DNA from: Isoptericola dokdonensis DS-3
GTDB taxonomy: Bacteria > Actinomycetota > Actinomycetes > Actinomycetales > Cellulomonadaceae
Direction: 5' to 3'
DNA length: 64,000 nt
Assembly: GCF_001636295.1 (NCBI RefSeq)
Contig: NZ_CP014209.1
Span: forward strand, 2,976,001 to 3,040,000
The translations under genes and the position numbers were made by a program. Positions 8,302 to 20,100 of this stretch are shown here, piece by piece. The notes under the pieces are model-generated. The model had not been told where the DNA came from. It worked only from the letters and a program-made list of their open reading frames with translations, and ran no database searches. Every line of letters begins with the position of its first letter. Position 1 is the stretch's first letter.

Positions 8302-11300
8302 ACTCGCTCTGCTCAGGACCCTTCGCGGCGGAGGCTATCGGTGACGCCACCCGGAGCACCAGCAGCCCCAGCAGCGGCACCGCCGGGAACAGCATGATCG
8401 TCACCACACGGATGCCGTAGTCGTTCACCAGCGCACCGCCCACCCCGGCGATGAGGAGCGCCACCAGGACCGACCGCAGCAGGGGCCAGGCCTCCTCGGT
8501 CCGCTCCAGCCACCCGGCCCGGAACCGCGGGCCGCCCCACAGCAGCAGCACGACGGCCACGAGCACGGCGAGCGACAGCCAGGCCGGGGGGCCGCCGTCG
8601 AGCGACCGCAGGGCGTACCCGGCCTTGCGCCAGATCGTCTCGAACGCCGTGCCGTCCACGACCGACTGCACGAACGCGCCCAGGTGGGACCGCTCGGCGG
8701 GCGGTCGCAGCCAGTCCAGCACCCCGATGACGGCGACCAGCGCGACGCCCGCACCGCCCGCCAGCAGCAGGCGCCGCCAGGTCAGGCGCGCGCCGAGCAC
8801 GGCGAGCACCACGACGACGAACACCGGCACGAGCACCAGGCCGCCGCCCACGTCCACGCCGAACGTCGGCCACACCGTCACGACGAGCGCCACCGCTCCG
8901 ACCACCGACGCGGCGACCGCCCCGGCGACCCGGTTCCAGCGCCGCGTCACGACGGTGGCGATCCCGGCCGCGGCGATCACCGCCACCACCGCGTACACCG
9001 AGTACGTGGGGTTGCCGAAGCCGTAGAACCGCCCGCCGAGCGTGGGCGCGGCGCCGAGCGGGCTGCCCCGGTGCAGCGGGGTGCCGAGCACCGCGTCGAC
9101 GGTCAGCACGACGAACGCCACCCACGACACCAGCACCGGGCCGGACCAGGCCGGCCGTCGCGGGGCGAGCGTGCCGACGGCCGCGACGAGGGCCGTGCAG
9201 CCCAGCAGCGCCGTCCACAGCCCGACCCCCGGGTCGGGCAGCCGCCACCAGGACCACGTCGTCATGAGGAACGCCGCCGCCGGCACCGCCGCGCACACCA
9301 GCAGCACCGCCTCCAGCGTGCGCTCCCACACCGCCACCGTGCGCGGCGAGCGGCGGGTGCGGACCCGGGGCAGGGCCAGCACCACCAGGAGGAACGCCGC
9401 GAGCGCCAGGTAGGTGGGCACCCCGGTGACCGTCCCGGTCACCACGCGCAGCGAGTGGTCCCGGTCGGTGAGGGCCGCGAGGTCCTCGACCGTCGTCTCG
9501 GTGCTCGGCGGCCGCTCGTCCCCGAGCGCGACCGGCGCCCCCGAGAAGTCCGTGGGTCGGGGCAGGTCGAAGGCCGCTACGAGCGTCGGCGGCACGTCCA
9601 GGAGCCGGACCACGCCGAGCCACCGCGTCGCCGTCGACGTCAGGTACGACGGCGCCGACTCGGTGTCGGAGCGGGCCACCCCCACCCCCAGCGCGGGCCG
9701 GGTCGGCGCGGGGTTGCCGACGTCCAGCACGAGGATCGTGGCGTCCGCCGGGGCCGCGTCGACCACGCCGCGCACCCGCGCGTCCACCGCCCGCAGCGCG
9801 GCGTCGCGCTCCTCGCCGGGCGACGTCGCGTCGTCCGGCACCGGCCGGGTCGTGCTCGTCGTGGTGCCGGTGGGGTGGAACGGGGCGGCGCCGGCGTCCA
9901 CCACCGTCACGGGGCAGGAGAACGCGTCGTCCGGGTCGGCGAGCGCCGTGTCGACGTCCCGGTACCGCGGTACGGACCCGTCGGTCGTCGCGAGGGCGAG
10001 CGCGGCGCCGGGCCCGACGGCGGTGGTGCAGACGCTGCCGTCGGCGAACGCGTCGCCGAGCACGCCGAGGCGCGGCCGGAACTCCGACGACGCCTGGAGG
10101 GCCGTGAGCTCCTCCCAGCCGTCGACCGTGGCCGCGTCGCCCGCGGGCGCGACGTCCCAGTCGGCGCACCGCCACACGCCGTCCTGCTCGCTGCCCGTGA
10201 CCGGGCTGCGCCCGGAGGACAGGCCGAGCCAGCCCGCGGACACGCAGTCCGCGGACGCACCGGTCGAGCCGGTGGTGACGCCGCCCGCGCTCGCGCCGTC
10301 GCGCAGCAGCCGCCACAGGGTCGGCGTCGCCGTGGGGGACACGTCCTGCCAGCGCACGCCGTCGGTGCCGACCAGCACGACCGGTGCGTCGTCCGCGAGC
10401 GCGGGCTCCCCGCCCCCGGCGACGTCGCCGGCGTGCCCGGTCGCGGGCAGCGCGGCGCCGCCGAGCTGCAGGAGCAGCGCCAGCCCGGCGGCCGCGCCGC
10501 CGAGGTGCCAGGCGGTCCCGCGGTCGGTGCGCGGCGGGACGCCGAGCCGCACGTCCAGGGGCCCGACCAGCAGCGCGGCCGAGCCGAACAGCACCACGTA
10601 CCCGGCCACGACGATGCCGGAGTCGTTGAGCAGGGTGCCGACGACGCCGACCGTCACCAGGGCGAGCACCGTACGGCGCAGCAGGGGGTCGCGGTCGTAG
10701 GCGGCGGCCAGGCCGGGCAGGCGGGCGCGGCGCGGGTCGAGGACGGCCCAGCCAACGACGGCGCACACGACGGCGGCAGCCGCGCCGGCAGGGTTCGCGA
10801 CGGTCGCCCACGCCCCGGCGGCCTTGGCGCCGACGACGTCGAGGGCGCCGCCGTCGAGGACGGACTGCACGAACCCGCCGAGGTGCGTCGACGGCGGGCT
10901 GGCCCAGTCCGCGATCGCGACGACGGCGACGACCCCCACGGTGACCCCGGCGACGAGCGCCACGAGCCGCCACGTCAGCCGGGTCCCGGCGACCCACAGC
11001 ACGAGGACCGCGAAAGCCGGGACGAGCGCGAGGATGCCGCCGAAGTCCGCGCCGAACGGCGGCAGCCCGTCGACGGCGACCGTGACGAGCGCGACGGCCG
11101 AGGCGGCCAGCACCTGCGTGCGCCGTCGGGCCCCCGCCTGCCGCAGCAGCGCGACGACGCCCGCGGCCAGCACGATCCCCATGACGGAGTAGACCGCGAA
11201 CACCGAGTTGGAGAACCCGTAGAACCGTGCCCCCAGCGACGGCGCGGGGCCCAGCAGGGAGCCCTGCTGGAGCGTGGTCCCCGTGACGCCGTCGACCGTG

Positions 11301-12730
11301 AGGACGAGCCAGGTCGCTGCGGCGAGCGCCGTGGGCAGGCGCCACGGCGAGGGCGGCAGGAGCCGGCGCGCCCACCAGGCGGCGAGCGCCAGGGCCAGCG
11401 CCGCGACCGGGACGGCCAGGGACAGCACGGTCACGGGGGCGTCCCACACCCACCAGCGCGACAGCGTCGCCAGGGTCGCCGCGCCGGGCACGCTCGCGGC
11501 GAGCGCGAGCACCGCGACGGCGAGCCGGGTGCCGTGCCCGGGCCGGGCGCCCGGCTCGGCGGGCCGGTCGGGTCGGCGGCGGGACACGAGCAGCCACGCC
11601 ACGGCCCCCACGACCCCGAGGGCCGTCACCCCGACGAGCACCGGTGTCATGCGCGGCAGCGTCTCGGTGAGCACCGACAGGTACTGCCGGTTCTCCACCG
11701 TGCGCCCCACGCTGAGCCGGCGGTCCTCGCCGTGCTCCAGCGGGGACCCGGTGAACGCCGCGGCGGCCTCCGCCACGGCCGGGTCCTCGGGGTCGGCGTC
11801 CTGGAGGAGGGCGTCGGCGAGCGTCGCGGACAGGTCGCCGGTGACGACGACGCCGGGCCAGCGCGACGACGTCGACGTCAGCCAGGTGGCGTCGCCGCCC
11901 GGGGAGGTCCAGTCGACGACCACCTGGAGGTCGGCGGGGCCGAGCGGGGTGTCGGCGAGGCCCGCGACGACCAGCCGTCCGCCGGCGGGCAGCAGCGCGG
12001 CGAGCCGGCCGACGGCCGCGTCGACCTCCGCGACGGCCGCGCTGCGGTCCACCGCGGCGTCCGGGAGCTCGCCGAGGTCCACCACCGTCACCGGGCACGC
12101 GGCGACGTCGTCGGTCGCGAGGTCCTCGTCGTCGCCCAGGTAGCGGTCGACGTCGCCGTCGGGCGCGGCGAGCGCGAGGGCGCCGCCCGGGCCGACGGCG
12201 GTCGTGCAGGCGTCGACGGTGCCTGCGAGGGTGGCCAGGGCGCCGGGCTCGGCCGCCGGGGCGTCGCCCTTCTCGCCGTCGGGGGTCACGAGGGCGCTCC
12301 AGCCGGGCACCCGCACCTGCTCGACGGTGCCGGTCGTCGGCAGCACGGGCAGCGACGGGCAGGGGGTGGCCTCCTGCTCCTCGTCCGGGCCGTCGTCCGG
12401 GGCGCCGGAGTCGCCGGGGTCGGCCTCCTGCGGGGTGGTGGTCACCACGCGGCTGCCCGCCGACAGGGACAGCCAGGCGTCGCGGGGGCACGTGGGCGTC
12501 AGGGTGCGCACCGACGACGACGCCACCGACCCGCCGCCCGCCAGCCGCCACAGGTTGGGCGTGCGGGCCGCGTCGACGTCGCTCCAGCGCAGGCCGGCCA
12601 CGCCCGCCAGGACGAGCGGAGTGTCGGCGGGCGCGTCTTCGCTCGCCTGCGCGCTCGTCGGCAGCAGCGTCAGGACGAGGGTGCACAGGAGGCCGAGGAC
12701 GACGGCGAGGGGACGGACGGACGGACGCAC
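8300..12730 (-). CDS. Duplicated membrane protein with two phosphatase-like/transmembrane modules
   Basis: A 1476-residue protein. An upstream GTG at 12793 exists, but the GTG at 12730 has a -10 TAGGCT ending eight bases before it and begins directly with a signal peptide (LAVVLGLLCTLVLTLLPTSAQA), so I start there. The protein is the same module twice. Module 1 (about 35-730) starts LVLAGVAGLRWSDV and TPNLWRL; module 2 (about 780-1476) starts VVLVGTDGVRWQDV and TPTLWRL. Each has an exported alkaline-phosphatase-fold-like domain of about 300 residues and then about eight membrane segments containing GARFYGFSN or GGRFYGFGN. A hydrophobic segment (AGLALLLQLGGAALPA) joins the halves and re-exports the second domain. 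Usual actinobacterial relatives carry one module. Enzymatic activity is not established. Confidence 0.8.
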   Translation of the reverse strand: MRPSVRPLAVVLGLLCTLVLTLLPTSAQASEDAPADTPLVLAGVAGLRWSDVDAARTPNLWRLAGGGSVASSSVRTLTPTCPRDAWLSLSAGSRVVTTTPQEADPGDSGAPDDGPDEEQEATPCPSLPVLPTTGTVEQVRVPGWSALVTPDGEKGDAPAAEPGALATLAGTVDACTTAVGPGGALALAAPDGDVDRYLGDDEDLATDDVAACPVTVVDLGELPDAAVDRSAAVAEVDAAVGRLAALLPAGGRLVVAGLADTPLGPADLQVVVDWTSPGGDATWLTSTSSRWPGVVVTGDLSATLADALLQDADPEDPAVAEAAAAFTGSPLEHGEDRRLSVGRTVENRQYLSVLTETLPRMTPVLVGVTALGVVGAVAWLLVSRRRPDRPAEPGARPGHGTRLAVAVLALAASVPGAATLATLSRWWVWDAPVTVLSLAVPVAALALALAAWWARRLLPPSPWRLPTALAAATWLVLTVDGVTGTTLQQGSLLGPAPSLGARFYGFSNSVFAVYSVMGIVLAAGVVALLRQAGARRRTQVLAASAVALVTVAVDGLPPFGADFGGILALVPAFAVLVLWVAGTRLTWRLVALVAGVTVGVVAVVAIADWASPPSTHLGGFVQSVLDGGALDVVGAKAAGAWATVANPAGAAAAVVCAVVGWAVLDPRRARLPGLAAAYDRDPLLRRTVLALVTVGVVGTLLNDSGIVVAGYVVLFGSAALLVGPLDVRLGVPPRTDRGTAWHLGGAAAGLALLLQLGGAALPATGHAGDVAGGGEPALADDAPVVLVGTDGVRWQDVSPTATPTLWRLLRDGASAGGVTTGSTGASADCVSAGWLGLSSGRSPVTGSEQDGVWRCADWDVAPAGDAATVDGWEELTALQASSEFRPRLGVLGDAFADGSVCTTAVGPGAALALATTDGSVPRYRDVDTALADPDDAFSCPVTVVDAGAAPFHPTGTTTSTTRPVPDDATSPGEERDAALRAVDARVRGVVDAAPADATILVLDVGNPAPTRPALGVGVARSDTESAPSYLTSTATRWLGVVRLLDVPPTLVAAFDLPRPTDFSGAPVALGDERPPSTETTVEDLAALTDRDHSLRVVTGTVTGVPTYLALAAFLLVVLALPRVRTRRSPRTVAVWERTLEAVLLVCAAVPAAAFLMTTWSWWRLPDPGVGLWTALLGCTALVAAVGTLAPRRPAWSGPVLVSWVAFVVLTVDAVLGTPLHRGSPLGAAPTLGGRFYGFGNPTYSVYAVVAVIAAAGIATVVTRRWNRVAGAVAASVVGAVALVVTVWPTFGVDVGGGLVLVPVFVVVVLAVLGARLTWRRLLLAGGAGVALVAVIGVLDWLRPPAERSHLGAFVQSVVDGTAFETIWRKAGYALRSLDGGPPAWLSLAVLVAVVLLLWGGPRFRAGWLERTEEAWPLLRSVLVALLIAGVGGALVNDYGIRVVTIMLFPAVPLLGLLVLRVASPIASAAKGPEQSE

Positions 12731-12737
12731 GCAGGTC

Positions 12738-12743
12738 AGCCTA
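12738..12743 (-). promoter_or_regulatory. -10 box TAGGCT for the duplicated membrane protein gene
   Basis: On the minus strand TAGGCT is followed by seven bases and then GTG at 12730. Transcription would begin at or next to the start codon, giving a leaderless mRNA. This fixes the start of the reading frame. Confidence 0.6.
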
Positions 12744-12830
12744 TGGTGCGGCGTCCCGTCGCCGGCCGGTCGACGTGGGCGGATGCGGGACACCGTGTGC
12801 CGGGTCGGCGCAGATCCTGCTCGGACGCAC

Positions 12831-12902
12831 GTGAGTCTGCGCGGCGTGCCGCCGGTCAGCGCTGGGTGCCGCGAGTCAGCGCTGGGTGCCGCGAGTCAGC
12901 GC
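12831..12902. repeat. 20-base-period intergenic repeat, array A (3.6 units)
   Basis: Units start at 12831, 12851, 12871 and 12891. Units 3 and 4 read GCGAGTCAGCGCTGGGTGCC (the last one truncated); units 1 and 2 are degenerate (GTGAGTCTGC, GCCGGTCAGC). The fourth unit contains the stop codon of the lipid-kinase gene (12896-12898). There are no spacers of variable sequence, so it is not a CRISPR array. It shares its unit with arrays B, C and D. Confidence 0.85.
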
Positions 12903-13987
12903 ACGGCCGGGGTGCGCACGACGAGCGCGCCGGGCTCCACCCAGGTCGCGAGCTCGACCGCCCGGCCGAGCACCTCCCCGTCGACCTGCGCCTGCTCGCC
13001 CTCCTCGACGACGATCGTCGCCCGCTTGGCGCGGACGTGGTCGATGCGACCGATCTTCAGCTTGAGGTCGTTCTGCACCCCCATGCCCTGCGCGACGACC
13101 TCGCCGAGGAGCTGTGCCCAGCCGGCGAGCCCGCCCCGCGTGTCGATCGCCGCGACGTCGAGCTCGCCGTCGTCGATGACCGCGTCGGGCAGCAGCGTGA
13201 TCCCGCCCGGCAGGCGTCCGCAGTTGCCGACCATGACGGTGCGCAGGCGCGCCTCGACCGGCGGCCGGTCGTCCACCTCGATCCGGGCGAGCAGCCGGCG
13301 CCCGTGCAGGTGCCGGACCCCGGCGAGGAAGTACGCCACCCACCCGACCCGCGCCTTGAGGGCGTCGTCGGCGTCGGCAACCATCGCGGCGTCGAAGCCG
13401 AGGCCCGCGATGACGAGGAACAGGTGCTCGCTGCCGGCTTCGGCGGCGTCCTCCTGCGCGGGCCGGACGATCTTGAGCCGCCCCACGTCGATGGTGCGGT
13501 CCACGCCGCCCAGGACGACGGCGAACGCGTCCTCGACGTCGGCGAGCGGCAGGTCGAGGTTGCGTGCGAGGAGGTTGCCGGTCCCGGCGGGGATGATGCC
13601 CATGGGGCGGCCGGTCCCGACGAGCCCGTCGGCGACCGCCCGGACGGTGCCGTCGCCGCCGGCCGCGACGACGACGTCCGCGCCGTCCTCGAGGGCCTGA
13701 CGGGCCTGCCCGGTGCCGGGGTCGTCGACGGTCGTGTCGTAGAAGCGCGGCTCGGGCAGCGCGGCCTCCGCGGCGAGCCTCCGGACGGTCTCCGCGACCT
13801 GGCGGGTGTGCTCCTTGGACGGGTTGACCACGACGGCGACCCGCGGCCCCGCCGGGCGGGTCTGCGGTCCGGGCGGGGTCGGGGCGGGGGCCGCCGCCCG
13901 GCTGCGTCGCAGCAGCACGACGGAGAGGGTGAGCGCGACGAGGCCCACGACCAGTGCCACGATCCCGACGACCAGTTCCCAGGGCAT
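12896..13987 (-). CDS. Diacylglycerol/lipid kinase family protein (YegS/BmrU type)
   Basis: A 363-residue membrane-attached kinase. An N-terminal membrane segment (residues 5-27) and a Pro-rich linker precede the DAGK catalytic domain: VVVNPSK near 53, GGDGT at 110-114 and GIIPAGTGNLLARNL near 130. These are the nucleotide-binding and phosphoryl-transfer motifs of lipid kinases. The C-terminal beta domain follows (VMVGNCGRLPGGI, then IDDGELDV). The lipid substrate is not deducible. Start ATG at 13987: TATGTT ends seven bases before it on the minus strand, so the mRNA is probably leaderless. Its stop codon lies inside repeat array A. Confidence 0.9.
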   Translation of the reverse strand: MPWELVVGIVALVVGLVALTLSVVLLRRSRAAAPAPTPPGPQTRPAGPRVAVVVNPSKEHTRQVAETVRRLAAEAALPEPRFYDTTVDDPGTGQARQALEDGADVVVAAGGDGTVRAVADGLVGTGRPMGIIPAGTGNLLARNLDLPLADVEDAFAVVLGGVDRTIDVGRLKIVRPAQEDAAEAGSEHLFLVIAGLGFDAAMVADADDALKARVGWVAYFLAGVRHLHGRRLLARIEVDDRPPVEARLRTVMVGNCGRLPGGITLLPDAVIDDGELDVAAIDTRGGLAGWAQLLGEVVAQGMGVQNDLKLKIGRIDHVRAKRATIVVEEGEQAQVDGEVLGRAVELATWVEPGALVVRTPAVR

Positions 13988-13993
13988 TCGGCC

Positions 13994-13999
13994 AACATA
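13994..13999 (-). promoter_or_regulatory. -10 box TATGTT for the lipid kinase gene
   Basis: TATGTT on the minus strand is separated by six bases from the ATG at 13987, the spacing of a leaderless actinobacterial transcript. Confidence 0.5.
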
Positions 14000-14137
14000 G
14001 GGCGAATCGCCCCCCACCGCGAGGGGTGGGTCCGTCGCCGCCGCGCCGTCCGCCGCTTCCTGTGCCAGCCTGGGCGTGCTGGGCGTCCACGGCGGTACCA
14101 CCTGGGGCCGGACGGAGCCTCGCTGGGGGAGCGACGG

Positions 14138-17100
14138 ATGGGTGGATCTGCGACGGTGCGGCGGCGCTGGGTGTCCGCGGCGACGGCGTTCGCGGTGGCG
14201 TGCACAGGGGCGGTGGCCGCCGCGGTGCCCTCCACGGCCGACGTGCCGTCCGCCACCACGCAGCAGCCTGCCGCGCCCACCGCGGACGTCGGTGCGGCGC
14301 TGGCCGCGGCCCCCGGCAACCCGGGCGTCCCCGGTGATCCCACCGTGCTGTACACGGAGGACTTCGAGAACACCCCGGACGGCTCGAACGTGCTGCTGAC
14401 CGACTACACGGGTGCCACAGGTATCACGTACGCGGCGGCGCCGTTCTGGGCGAACCGGCCCAACTGCAACGGCTTCATCGTGGACTGGACGAGCCCGCGC
14501 AACGCGAACGACTGCACCGGTGTGGCGAACGCGGCGGCCGTGTACAACAGCATGCTCGCGATCCCGCACGCGCTGGGGCAGCTCCAGGGCGTAGCGCCGA
14601 CGACGAACGGCGCGGCCGCCTCGTACACGGCCGCCAGCGCCACGGGCGCGCAGATCCAGTTCCAGACCGCGCAGCAGGTCCCGTTGCCGATCGCGAACCG
14701 CTTCGTCACGTTCTCCGTCGACGCCGGGGCCATGAACTGCAACGTCTCCGCGCCGCTGCTGCGGTTCTACCTCCTGGACGAGGCGAACACCGAGATCCCG
14801 GTGTCCAGCACGCCGATCAACGTCTGCACCGACCCGCGCGGCCAGACGTTCACCGGGGTGCCGACACCGTCCGGCGCCACCGGGACGGTGCGCGCCGGGA
14901 CGTTCGCGGCCGACGGCTCGACGCTCGTCACGGGATCCACCCTCGGCATCCGGATGCGCAACCAGAACAGCGCGGCGAACGGGAACGACGGCGCCTACGA
15001 CGACATCGAGGTCCTCGACGTCAGCCCGCAGCTCGACAAGGCGTTCGCCCCCACGTCGTCGATCGTCGGTGGCCGGTCGACGCTGACGTTCACGGTGACG
15101 AACACCGCGGAGCTGGCGGCGAAGGACGGCTGGGAGTTCACGGACAACCTGCCCGCCGGGCTCGAGGTGGCGCGTCCCCCTGCCGTGGCCACCGACTGCG
15201 ACGCCGACGTCGCCGCGACGGGCGGCGGGACCACCGTGGCGGTGACGAACGGTGCGCTCGCCGCGGGCGAGGTGTCCTGCACGATCAGCGTCGACGTGAC
15301 GTCCCGCACCGCCGGGACGTACACGAACGGGCCGGACGACGTCGAACCGACGACGGGCCTGAACCCGCCGGGGGAGACGACGGTGACGTTCACGCCGTTC
15401 GTCGGGTCCGGGCTGTGCCCCGCCCCGGCGTTCCTCTTCCAGCAGCCGGAGTCGGCCGTCCCGATCGAGATCGACCTGGTGACCGGGGAACAGGTGGAGC
15501 GGCCCGCGCTGACAGATCTGGCATACAACGGCGTGGGGTACAGCGAGCTCGCCGACGCGTTCTTCGGCTTCGACAACCCGACGGACCAGGTCTACCTCGT
15601 CTCGCCCGACTACACGACGGTGGAGAACCTGGGCTCCCCGGACTACTCGAACGTGCCGTTCACGTACGCCGAGCTCTTCTCCAGCGGGATCGCCGTGGGC
15701 GACGTGTCGCCCGACGGCGTCCTGTACGCCTCGTCAGCGGGTTTCGGGAGCCGGCCGTGGATGGCCGTCGACGTCGACCAGTCGTCCCCGACGTTCCTGC
15801 AGGTCCTCGACGGCGGGACGGTCCCTGCCCCGGCGTCCCCGGTCAACGCGGGCGTGGACTGGGTGTACAACCCGGAGGACGGGCGCCTGTACTCGTTCGG
15901 GACGAACGGCAACAACACGAACGTCTGGATCTACGCGTTCGACCCGGCGAACCCGTCGGACGGGTTCGTGCAGGTGGCGGCCCTCGGCGCGCTCGCCGCG
16001 CCGAACGGTCAGGCGGCATCGGCCGGCGGCAACCCGTTCGGGGCCACGTACGCCAGCCCGGGGTACCTGTACGGGGCGAACAACCAGACGGGACAGATCT
16101 GGCGCATCCCCGCGGACGACCCGACGTCCGCCACGTTCTTCGCGTACGGTCCGGGATCGACCAGCAACGACGGCGCCCGGTGCGCCAGCGCCGAGGTCCT
16201 CATGGACCTCGGCGACGCCCCGGACACGTACGGCACGTCGCTGGACGAGGACGGCGCCCGGCACGCCCTGGTCGGCTACGACGCGGCCACGAGCACCGCG
16301 CCCCTGATGCTGGGCGACGCGAACACCGTGGACCCCGACGACGACGGTGCGCCGTCCGCCGCGGCCGACGGCGACGACCTGGCCGGTGTGGACGACGAGG
16401 CCGCCGTCGCCTCGCCCGTGGTGCTGACCCCGGCGGCGGAGACCTCGGTGACGGTCACCGCGACGAACGACACGACCGAGCCCGCGACGCTCGCGGGCTG
16501 GTTCGACGTCGACGGCAGCGGCACGTTCGACGCCGACGAACGCTCGGTCGTGAGCGTGCCGGCGTCGAGCGGGACGGCCGCCTACGAGCTCACCGCGCCC
16601 GCCGGCATCGTGCCGGACGCGTTCGCCCGGTTCCGCCTCTACGCCGGCGACGTGGCCGACCCGCAGCCGACGGGTGCGGTGTCCGGGGGCGAGGTGGAGG
16701 ACCACCCGGTCACGGCCGGGGCACCGCAGTGCCCGGTGGACGCGTTCCTCGTCCAGACGAACCCGACGTCGCTGCGCGGCGTCGACCTGATCTCCGGCGA
16801 CGTGTCGACCATCGAGACGTACGCGGGCACCGCGGTGTACAACGCGATGGGCTTCAACCCCCTGGACGGGTATCTCTACGCGATCCAGAACCCCTCGTTC
16901 CAGTTGACGCGGATCTCGACGGGCGGGGTCGTCCAGACGCTGGGGGTCCCCGCGGGGCTGAACCAGGCGACCTCCTGGCAGACGGGGGACTTCGACACGA
17001 ACGGTCACCTGTGGATCGCCCAGGGAAACCCGGACGACCTGCGGTGGGCGGAGATCGACCTGGCACCGGGCTCGCCGACCTACGGCACGGTGCTCGACAC

Positions 17101-20100
17101 CGGGACGACCCCGGTCGCTGCGCAGGGGCTCTTCGACATCTCCGACTGGGCGTACAGCCTCGCTGACGGCGGCCTGTACTCGATCACGAACCTGGCGGGG
17201 ACGGACACGTTCGTCGTCGCGCGCTTCGACACCACGACGCACACGGTCTCCGTGGCGGCGACGCTCGGCCAGCTCCAGGCCCCCGGCCAGCCGGCCCTCG
17301 CCGCGAACACCGCGTTCGGGGCGATCTACGCCGACTCCGCGGGCAACCTCTACGGCTCGCACAACGCGACCGGGCAGATCTGGCGGGTGAACCCGACGAC
17401 GCTCGAGGCCTCGTACTTCGCACCCGGCCCCGCGTCGTCGGGCAACGACGGTGCACGCTGCGTGTACGCGCCCGTCGCGGTCGACCTGGGCGACGCCCCG
17501 GACTCGTACGGCACCACGCTCGGCGCGGACGGCGCCCGGCACGGGCTGGAGAGCACGTCCGGGACGACGTCGCTCATGCTCGGGTCGTCGGTGGACGCCG
17601 AGGACGACGGCGCACCCGGCCCCGGCGCCGACGGCGACGACACCACGGCGACGGCCGACGAGGACGGCGTCGCCGACCCGATCGTCATGGCGTCGGGGAC
17701 CGCCACCCCCGTGACCGTGACGGCGACCAACGAGACCGGCGAGGACGCGACGCTCGCGGGCTGGATGGACGTCGACGGCGACGGCACGTTCGACGCCGTC
17801 GAACGATCGTTCGTCACCGTCCCGGCGGGCTCGGTCGACGTGCCGTTCGAGCTGCTCTTCCCCGCCGGGACGGTGACCGGCTCGACGTACGCCCGCTTCC
17901 GCCTCTTCGCGGGGGACGTGACCGACCCGCAGCCGACCGGCGCCACCTCCGGCGGCGAGGTGGAGGACTACGTCGTCGACGTGGCGGAGCAGGAGCTCAC
18001 CGTCGTGAAGTCCGCGGCGCCCGCGGGGGAGGTCCTGCCCGGCGGCACGGTCACGTACACCGTCACGGTCACCAACAGCGGCGACCTGCCGTACGCGGCC
18101 GGAGCGCCGGCACGTGTGCAGGACGACCTGTCCGGGGTGCTGGACGACGCCGTGCTCGACCCGGACTCGTTGGCCGCGCAGAGCGACGGTTCGGGCACGC
18201 CGGCGGCGCCGGTGCCGGACGGGTCGTCGCTGTACTGGGAGGGCCCGCTCGCGGTGGGGGAGACCGTGACCCTGACGTACGCCGTCACGGTGAACGACCC
18301 GCTCACCGGCGACGGGACCCTGACGAACGTCGTGACGGGACCACCCGAGTCGAGCTGTGCGGACGGCACCGAGCCGGGCTGCTCGACCGTGACGCCCGTG
18401 CGGGCGATGGAGATCACCAAGTCGGCGGACGTCGTCGAGGTGACCCCGGGCGGCACGGTGACGTACACGGTGACGGTGGAGAACACCGGCCAGGTCGCCT
18501 ACACGGCCGACGACCCGGCGACGTTCAGCGACGACCTCTCCGGGGTGCTGGACGACGCGACGTGGGACGACACGGCGTCGGCCGACGTCGGTGACGTCGC
18601 CTTCGCGGAGCCGGTGCTGTCGTGGAGCGGGCCGCTGGAGCAGGGTGCGACGGCGACGATCACGTACTCGGTGACGGTGGACGACCCGCCCACGGGTGAC
18701 GGCTCGCTGACGAACACGGTGACGGGACCGCCGGAGTCCGGCTGCGACGACGGCACCGAGGACGGCTGCACCACCGACACCCCGGTGCGTGCGCTGACGC
18801 TGACGAAGACCGCGGTGCCGGACGGCGCCGTCGGGCCGGGCGGCGTCGTGACCTACACCGTCGTCGTGGAGAACACCGGCCAGGTCGCCTACGCGGCCGA
18901 CGCCCCGGCGTCCTTCTCCGACGACCTCTCGGGTGTGCTGGACGACGCGACGTGGAACGGTGACGCCACGGTCGACGTCGGCGCCGTGTCGTACGCCGCG
19001 CCGGTGGTGTCGTGGAGCGGCCCGCTGGCGCCCGGTGAGACGGCGACCGTCACGTACTCGGTCACGGTGGACGACCCGCCCACGGGCGACGGGACGCTGA
19101 CGAACGTCGTGACCGGGCCGCCGGAGTCGAGCTGCGACGACGGCACCGAGCCGGGCTGCTCGACCGACACCCCGGTGCGGGCGTTGACGATCAGCAAGTC
19201 CGCGGACGTCGTCGAAGCCGTCCCGGGCGGCACGGTGACCTACACCGTGACCGTCACCAACAGCGGCCAGGTGGACTACCCGGCCGACTCCCCGGCGTCG
19301 TTCACGGACGACCTGACCGGCGTGCTGGACGACGCGACGTGGAACGGTGACGCGTCGGCCGACGTCGGCGAGGTCGCCTACGAAGCGCCGACGCTCGCCT
19401 GGTCCGGTCCGCTGGCGGCGGGCGGGTCGGCGACGGTCACGTACTCGGTGACGGTGGCGGACCCGCCGTCGGGTGACGGGACGCTGACGAACGCGGTGGC
19501 CGGTCCGCCGGAGTCCGGTTGTGACGACGGCACCGAGCCGGGCTGCTCGACCGAGACGCCCGTGCGGGCGTTGACGATCAGCAAGTCCGCGGACGTCGCC
19601 GAGGTCGTCCCCGGCGGCACCGTGACCTACACGGTGACGGTGGAGAACACCGGCCAGGTCGCCTACGACGCCGACGCCCCGGCGACGTTCTCCGACGACC
19701 TGACCGGGGTGCTGGACGACGCCGCGTGGAACGGTGACGCCGCCGCCGACGTCGGGGCCGTGGCGTACGCGGATCCGGTGGTGTCGTGGAGCGGGCCGCT
19801 GGCGGTCGGCGGGACGGCGACGATCACCTACTCGGTGACGGTGGACGACCCGCCGTCGGGCGACGGCACGCTGACGAACACGGTGACGGGACCGCCGGAG
19901 TCCGGCTGCGACGACGGCACGGAGGACGGCTGCACCACGGACACCCCGGTGCGCGCCCTGACGGTCACGAAGACGGCGGACGTCGCCGAGGTGCTGCCGG
20001 GTGGCACGGTGACGTACACGGTGACGGTGGAGAACACGGGCCAGGTGGCGTACCCGGCCGACGACCCGGCGTCGTTCACGGACGACCTGTCCGGGGTGCT

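Noticed and set aside
12791..12793. GTG at 12793 as start of the duplicated membrane protein
   Set aside because: It would put 21 extra residues before the signal peptide and lies upstream of the -10 that serves the GTG at 12730.
8684..14137. In-frame extension of the giant surface protein by about 1800 codons upstream
   Set aside because: It is the antisense shadow of the duplicated membrane protein and lipid kinase genes. The signal peptide and ribosome site place the start at 14138.
14030..14137. A cyclic-di-GMP or cyclic-di-AMP riboswitch before the surface protein gene
   Set aside because: G-rich leader with some self-complementarity, but none of the conserved aptamer motifs is present.
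13987..14569. N-terminal extension of the lipid kinase to 14569
   Set aside because: Shadow of the surface gene; the kinase starts with its membrane segment at 13987, six bases after a -10 box.
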